Positions 24,293-26,632 of a stretch of DNA of 26,632 nucleotides are shown one piece after another. Every line of letters begins with the position of its first letter. Position 1 is the stretch's first letter. Made by a program: the position numbers and the translations under genes. The stretch comes from Clostridiales bacterium UBA1390. GTDB lineage: Bacteria > Bacillota > Clostridia > Lachnospirales > Bianqueaceae. Location: positions 491-27,122 of the forward strand of contig DBQQ01000047.1 of NCBI GenBank assembly GCA_002305315.1, given 5' to 3'. Under the pieces are notes generated by a model, which saw only the letters and a list, made by a program, of their open reading frames with translations, had not been told where the DNA came from and ran no database searches.

Positions 24293-25402
24293 ATGTATCA
24301 GAGATTACCCGCGGAGGATCGCTGGTTCAGCGATCCGCAGACGGGACAGCGGATTCATCAACTGACGACACATCCGTCGATCAACCATCATCCCTTCTTT
24401 CTTTCGCCGGCATGGGACGACGCCATGCGGCATATCGTCATTGTCTCCGATCGTACCGGAAAGAATCAGCTGTATCTATTGCAAACAGCAGACGGTACAT
24501 TGATACGCATCAGCGATGTGGAAGAAGTGGATGAGTGGACCGTACATCCTTCCCGGGATGGCCGGTATGTCTATTATCATGGAGATGCATTAGGGTTGCG
24601 GACAGACTGTGCGACGGGACAAAGCGAAATCCTGATCACGGAAGAAGAGGCCACGCGTCTATGTGGAGAAAGCGTTACCTTTCCATTGGGGAAAACGACA
24701 GCATTGAGCCACGACGACCGCTTCTGGGCGATCCGTGCGCGGTCTGCGTCCCGATGGTACGCGCTCGTCTTGGACACGCAGACGCAAAAATGGAAGATGG
24801 AGTATGAGGCGGAAGAGGTATCCCACATGCAATTCTGCCCGGATACACCGGATTATCTGTTTTGCGCAGGACCTCTGACAGACAGAGTATGGGTGCTGGA
24901 TCGGAGGACGGGCCAGGCACGGCGAGTTTTTCAGAGAGATGCTGCGCACAAACAGTGGATTACTCACGAAACCTGGATTCCGGGGACGTTGGAACTTTCC
25001 CTCGTCGATTGGCCCCATGGCATTTTAGCAGTACACTGTGAAACAGGGAAGATACGCCGCATTGCCGATTTCAACGCCTGGCATGCGATCAGCAATGAAC
25101 AGGGGACGATGATGGCGGCGGATACGAATTTTCCCGATGTGGGGATTCGTCTATTGGATTCTCGAAATGAATCTTTGCGTTTTGAGACGCTTTGTTATCC
25201 GAGAGCCAGTTGCCGGGGAGACCATTGGAACGGCCCATTTCCCTATGATCATGGCGGTGGCGGCAAGTCTTATTCGCCGCAATATACCCATCCGCATCCC
25301 CGCTTCAGTCCCGATGGGAAATATGTCATTTATACATCTGATTATACAGGATATGCCCAAGTGTATGTGATTGCAATAGAAGAAAGGAGTGTGCTTTTAT
25401 GA
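24293..25402 (+). CDS. ogl: PL22-like oligogalacturonate lyase
   Basis: 369-residue beta-propeller with repeated blades (for example RHIVIVSDRTGKNQLYLL and RFSPDGKYVIYTSD). The C-terminal cluster Q330, H333 and H335 (QYTHPH), together with H264 (NAWHAIS), matches in spacing the Mn-binding Gln/His set described for the Yersinia PL22 enzyme. It also has HETWIPGT, typical of this family's fifth blade. PL22 enzymes cut unsaturated or saturated digalacturonate in the cytoplasm to 5-keto-4-deoxyuronate, and the absence of a signal peptide fits. The ATG at 24293 follows AAAGGAGAGGGCC. A longer in-frame start lies deep inside the preceding gene. The stop overlaps the next ATG as ATGA. A general TolB-like propeller is the alternative. 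Confidence 0.78.
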   Translation: MYQRLPAEDRWFSDPQTGQRIHQLTTHPSINHHPFFLSPAWDDAMRHIVIVSDRTGKNQLYLLQTADGTLIRISDVEEVDEWTVHPSRDGRYVYYHGDALGLRTDCATGQSEILITEEEATRLCGESVTFPLGKTTALSHDDRFWAIRARSASRWYALVLDTQTQKWKMEYEAEEVSHMQFCPDTPDYLFCAGPLTDRVWVLDRRTGQARRVFQRDAAHKQWITHETWIPGTLELSLVDWPHGILAVHCETGKIRRIADFNAWHAISNEQGTMMAADTNFPDVGIRLLDSRNESLRFETLCYPRASCRGDHWNGPFPYDHGGGGKSYSPQYTHPHPRFSPDGKYVIYTSDYTGYAQVYVIAIEERSVLL

Positions 25403-26325
25403 AAAATCAGAACTGGAATACGATTTTACCCGCGATCTGCGTTCCCTTGCATGAGGACGAGTCGATTCACGAAGAAGAACTTCGTAAATACGTATCTTGG
25501 CTGGCGTCCTTCGATGAGATCGGAGGGCTGGTGACAAATGGCCATACAGGAGAGATCACCTCTATGAGCCTCGAAGAACGGGCTCGCGTCACAAGAATTG
25601 TGGCAGAGGAAGTGGGAGATCAAGTGCTTGTGATTTCCGGCATCTGCTCTGAAGGCACACAAACCGCCATCGCCGAGGCAAAGGCTGCGGAAGCAGCAGG
25701 CGCCGATGGGATTTTGCTGATGCCACCGCATATCTGGCTTCGATTCGGGATGACACAGGAAGCGGTCATCAACCATTACAAAAAGATCGCAGCCGCGATT
25801 CATATTGGCATCATCATTCATCTGTACCCCTTTGGGACAAAAGCATTTTATCCTGTGGAAACACTGTTGGAACTTGCGAAGATTCCCAATGTGAAGGCCG
25901 TGAAGATGGGAACGCGCCAGGAAGCCGTGTACGAAAAAGACATTCGCGTACTACGGGAAAAAGCTCCCCATCTCACCATCCTGACTTGTCACGACGAATA
26001 TCTTCTGACCTCTATGCTTCCAGGTGTAGATGGCGCACTGATTGGTTTTGCAGGCTGCATTCCAGAACTCATCACAGATATGTGGAAAGCGGTGAAGGCG
26101 GGCGATTATGCAACAGCGCTCAGCCTAGAACAGAAAGTTTCCGCCATGTCAGAGGCCATCTATGGTGTGGGACAGCCCTCGGGGGAAGCGCACGCCAGAA
26201 TGAAATACGCAATCTACAGACGCGGCATTTTTTCCTCACCCAAAATGAAGGAACCCGTACTGCCGATTCATGAAAAGGAAAAACAGCAGATTGAGGATGC
26301 ATTGAAAAAGGCAGATCTGCTCTAA
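25399..26325 (+). CDS. DapA/NAL-superfamily lyase or aldolase
   Basis: 308-residue class I (beta/alpha)8 lyase of the dihydrodipicolinate synthase/N-acetylneuraminate lyase superfamily. The pyruvate-binding loop reads TNGHTGE (46-52, usually GTTGE). The Schiff-base lysine is most likely K169 in NVKAVKMG. The catalytic tyrosine is likely Y143, but the usual YNxP motif is changed to YPFG, so the specificity is not that of DapA itself. It is translationally coupled to the PL22-like lyase, which makes a role on 2-keto-3-deoxy sugar acids derived from galacturonate attractive. It is the last gene before a hairpin terminator. Confidence 0.85.
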   Translation: MKNQNWNTILPAICVPLHEDESIHEEELRKYVSWLASFDEIGGLVTNGHTGEITSMSLEERARVTRIVAEEVGDQVLVISGICSEGTQTAIAEAKAAEAAGADGILLMPPHIWLRFGMTQEAVINHYKKIAAAIHIGIIIHLYPFGTKAFYPVETLLELAKIPNVKAVKMGTRQEAVYEKDIRVLREKAPHLTILTCHDEYLLTSMLPGVDGALIGFAGCIPELITDMWKAVKAGDYATALSLEQKVSAMSEAIYGVGQPSGEAHARMKYAIYRRGIFSSPKMKEPVLPIHEKEKQQIEDALKKADLL

Positions 26326-26338
26326 TAAAGAAAGATTT

Positions 26339-26376
26339 TCAGCTCTCTTCTTGCGCAGAGGAGAGCTGATTTGATA
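26339..26376 (+). terminator. Terminator of the importer/pectin operon
   Basis: The stem TCAGCTCTCTTC (26339-26350) pairs with GAGGAGAGCTGA (26358-26369), 12 bp with one wobble and a 7-base loop TTGCGCA. It is followed by TTTGATAT, a short and imperfect U-tract. It begins 14 bases after the last stop codon. Confidence 0.75.
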
Positions 26377-26438
26377 TAGGAATACACAAAGCATTGACTT
26401 GAAATGTATAACTTTGCGCGGGGTTCTGTCCTCCCCCT

Positions 26439-26632
26439 GAGGATTCATTTGCTGTCAATCTCGCTTTTGCGTATAATTTCGAAGATATCTCCGTCCCTAC
26501 GAAGCGCGAAATGGAAGGATTTTACAGAATTGTACGCACTTCGAGGATCCGTGAGCTGTCAATCTCGCATTTGCGTATAATTCTGAGGGCATCTCCGTCC
26601 CTGCGAAGCTTGAAATGGAAGAATCTTACAGA
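26439..26632. repeat. 104-bp tandem direct repeat, two units, running off the window
   Basis: Unit 1 spans 26439-26542 and unit 2 spans 26543-26632, where the window ends. Over the 90 comparable bases about 75 match by eye, with no gap. Both units begin GAGGAT and share GCTGTCAATCTCGC, TTTGCGTATAATT, ATCTCCGTCCCT and GAAATGGAAG. Each has TATAAT at the same offset (26472-26477 and 26576-26581) and TGTCAA at 26453-26458 and 26557-26562. The period is not a multiple of three and no start codon with a ribosome site is present, so it is non-coding. A degenerate earlier unit may begin near GAAATG at 26401. The stretch 26326-26632 contains no gene, only the terminator and this repeat. Confidence 0.8.

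Noticed and set aside
26453..26562. Complete promoters inside the terminal repeats
   Set aside because: TATAAT on the plus strand has no -35 at 16-18 bases, and TTGACA on the minus strand has no -10 at a usable distance. The boxes are noted only as conserved elements.
26439..26632. CRISPR array
   Set aside because: The repeated unit is continuous over 104 bp with scattered substitutions. There is no short exact repeat with unique spacers.
1..26632. tRNA, rRNA, transposase or phage structural genes
   Set aside because: None could be recognised on either strand by reading the sequence.

Overview
The window looks like chromosomal DNA from a Gram-positive anaerobe of the class Clostridia, probably Lachnospiraceae or a near relative. 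The evidence is a YesM/YesN-type two-component system, a Lpl-type sugar ABC importer with no ATPase of its own, a sensory-type [FeFe] hydrogenase, a GrpB-family protein, strong AGGAGG ribosome sites throughout and tightly packed operons. No rRNA, tRNA, CRISPR array, transposase or phage structural gene was seen. The genus cannot be fixed from the sequence alone.

Left part (1-8290, all + strand). A translationally coupled trio encodes a GT4 glycosyltransferase, an aldo/keto reductase and a heparinase II/III-like lyase. Next comes a stand-alone GH25 muramidase without a signal peptide, with its own promoter and terminator. It is followed by a GrpB-like/pyrophosphatase-like fusion protein and a 71-residue membrane protein. 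A TetR regulator and an MFS efflux pump come next. Their upstream regions share a near-identical 21-bp imperfect palindrome, which is the likely TetR operator.

Middle part (8295-15820, all - strand). Six genes are packed with gaps of -4, 2, 16, 14 and 12 bases behind one near-consensus promoter (15852-15880). In transcription order they encode a thioredoxin-like [2Fe-2S] protein, a sensory-type [FeFe] hydrogenase with a PAS domain, a PP2C/SpoIIE-type phosphatase with an extra C-terminal domain, an unrecognised beta-sandwich plus helical-toroid protein, and two tandem GH28 polygalacturonase-like enzymes. A redox or H2-sensing cassette therefore appears to lead a pectin-degradation operon. This is the most unusual arrangement in the window.

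Right part (15911-26325, + strand). A divergent promoter drives a YesM-type sensor kinase. A second promoter (17800-17827) starts an operon of two Lpl-type permeases, a solute-binding lipoprotein, a YesN-type AraC-family response regulator, a Gfo/Idh/MocA-family protein, a PL22-like oligogalacturonate lyase and a DapA/NAL-superfamily lyase, ended by a hairpin at 26339-26369.

Taken together, 8.3-26.3 kb reads as an oligogalacturonide utilisation locus. Oligomers are sensed by the kinase/regulator pair and imported by the ABC system. None of the carbohydrate-active enzymes shows a signal peptide, so degradation is inferred to be cytoplasmic: GH28 hydrolysis, PL22 lysis to a deoxy-keto-uronate, then reduction, oxidation or aldol cleavage. 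The last 194 bases hold a 104-bp tandem non-coding repeat that runs off the window.
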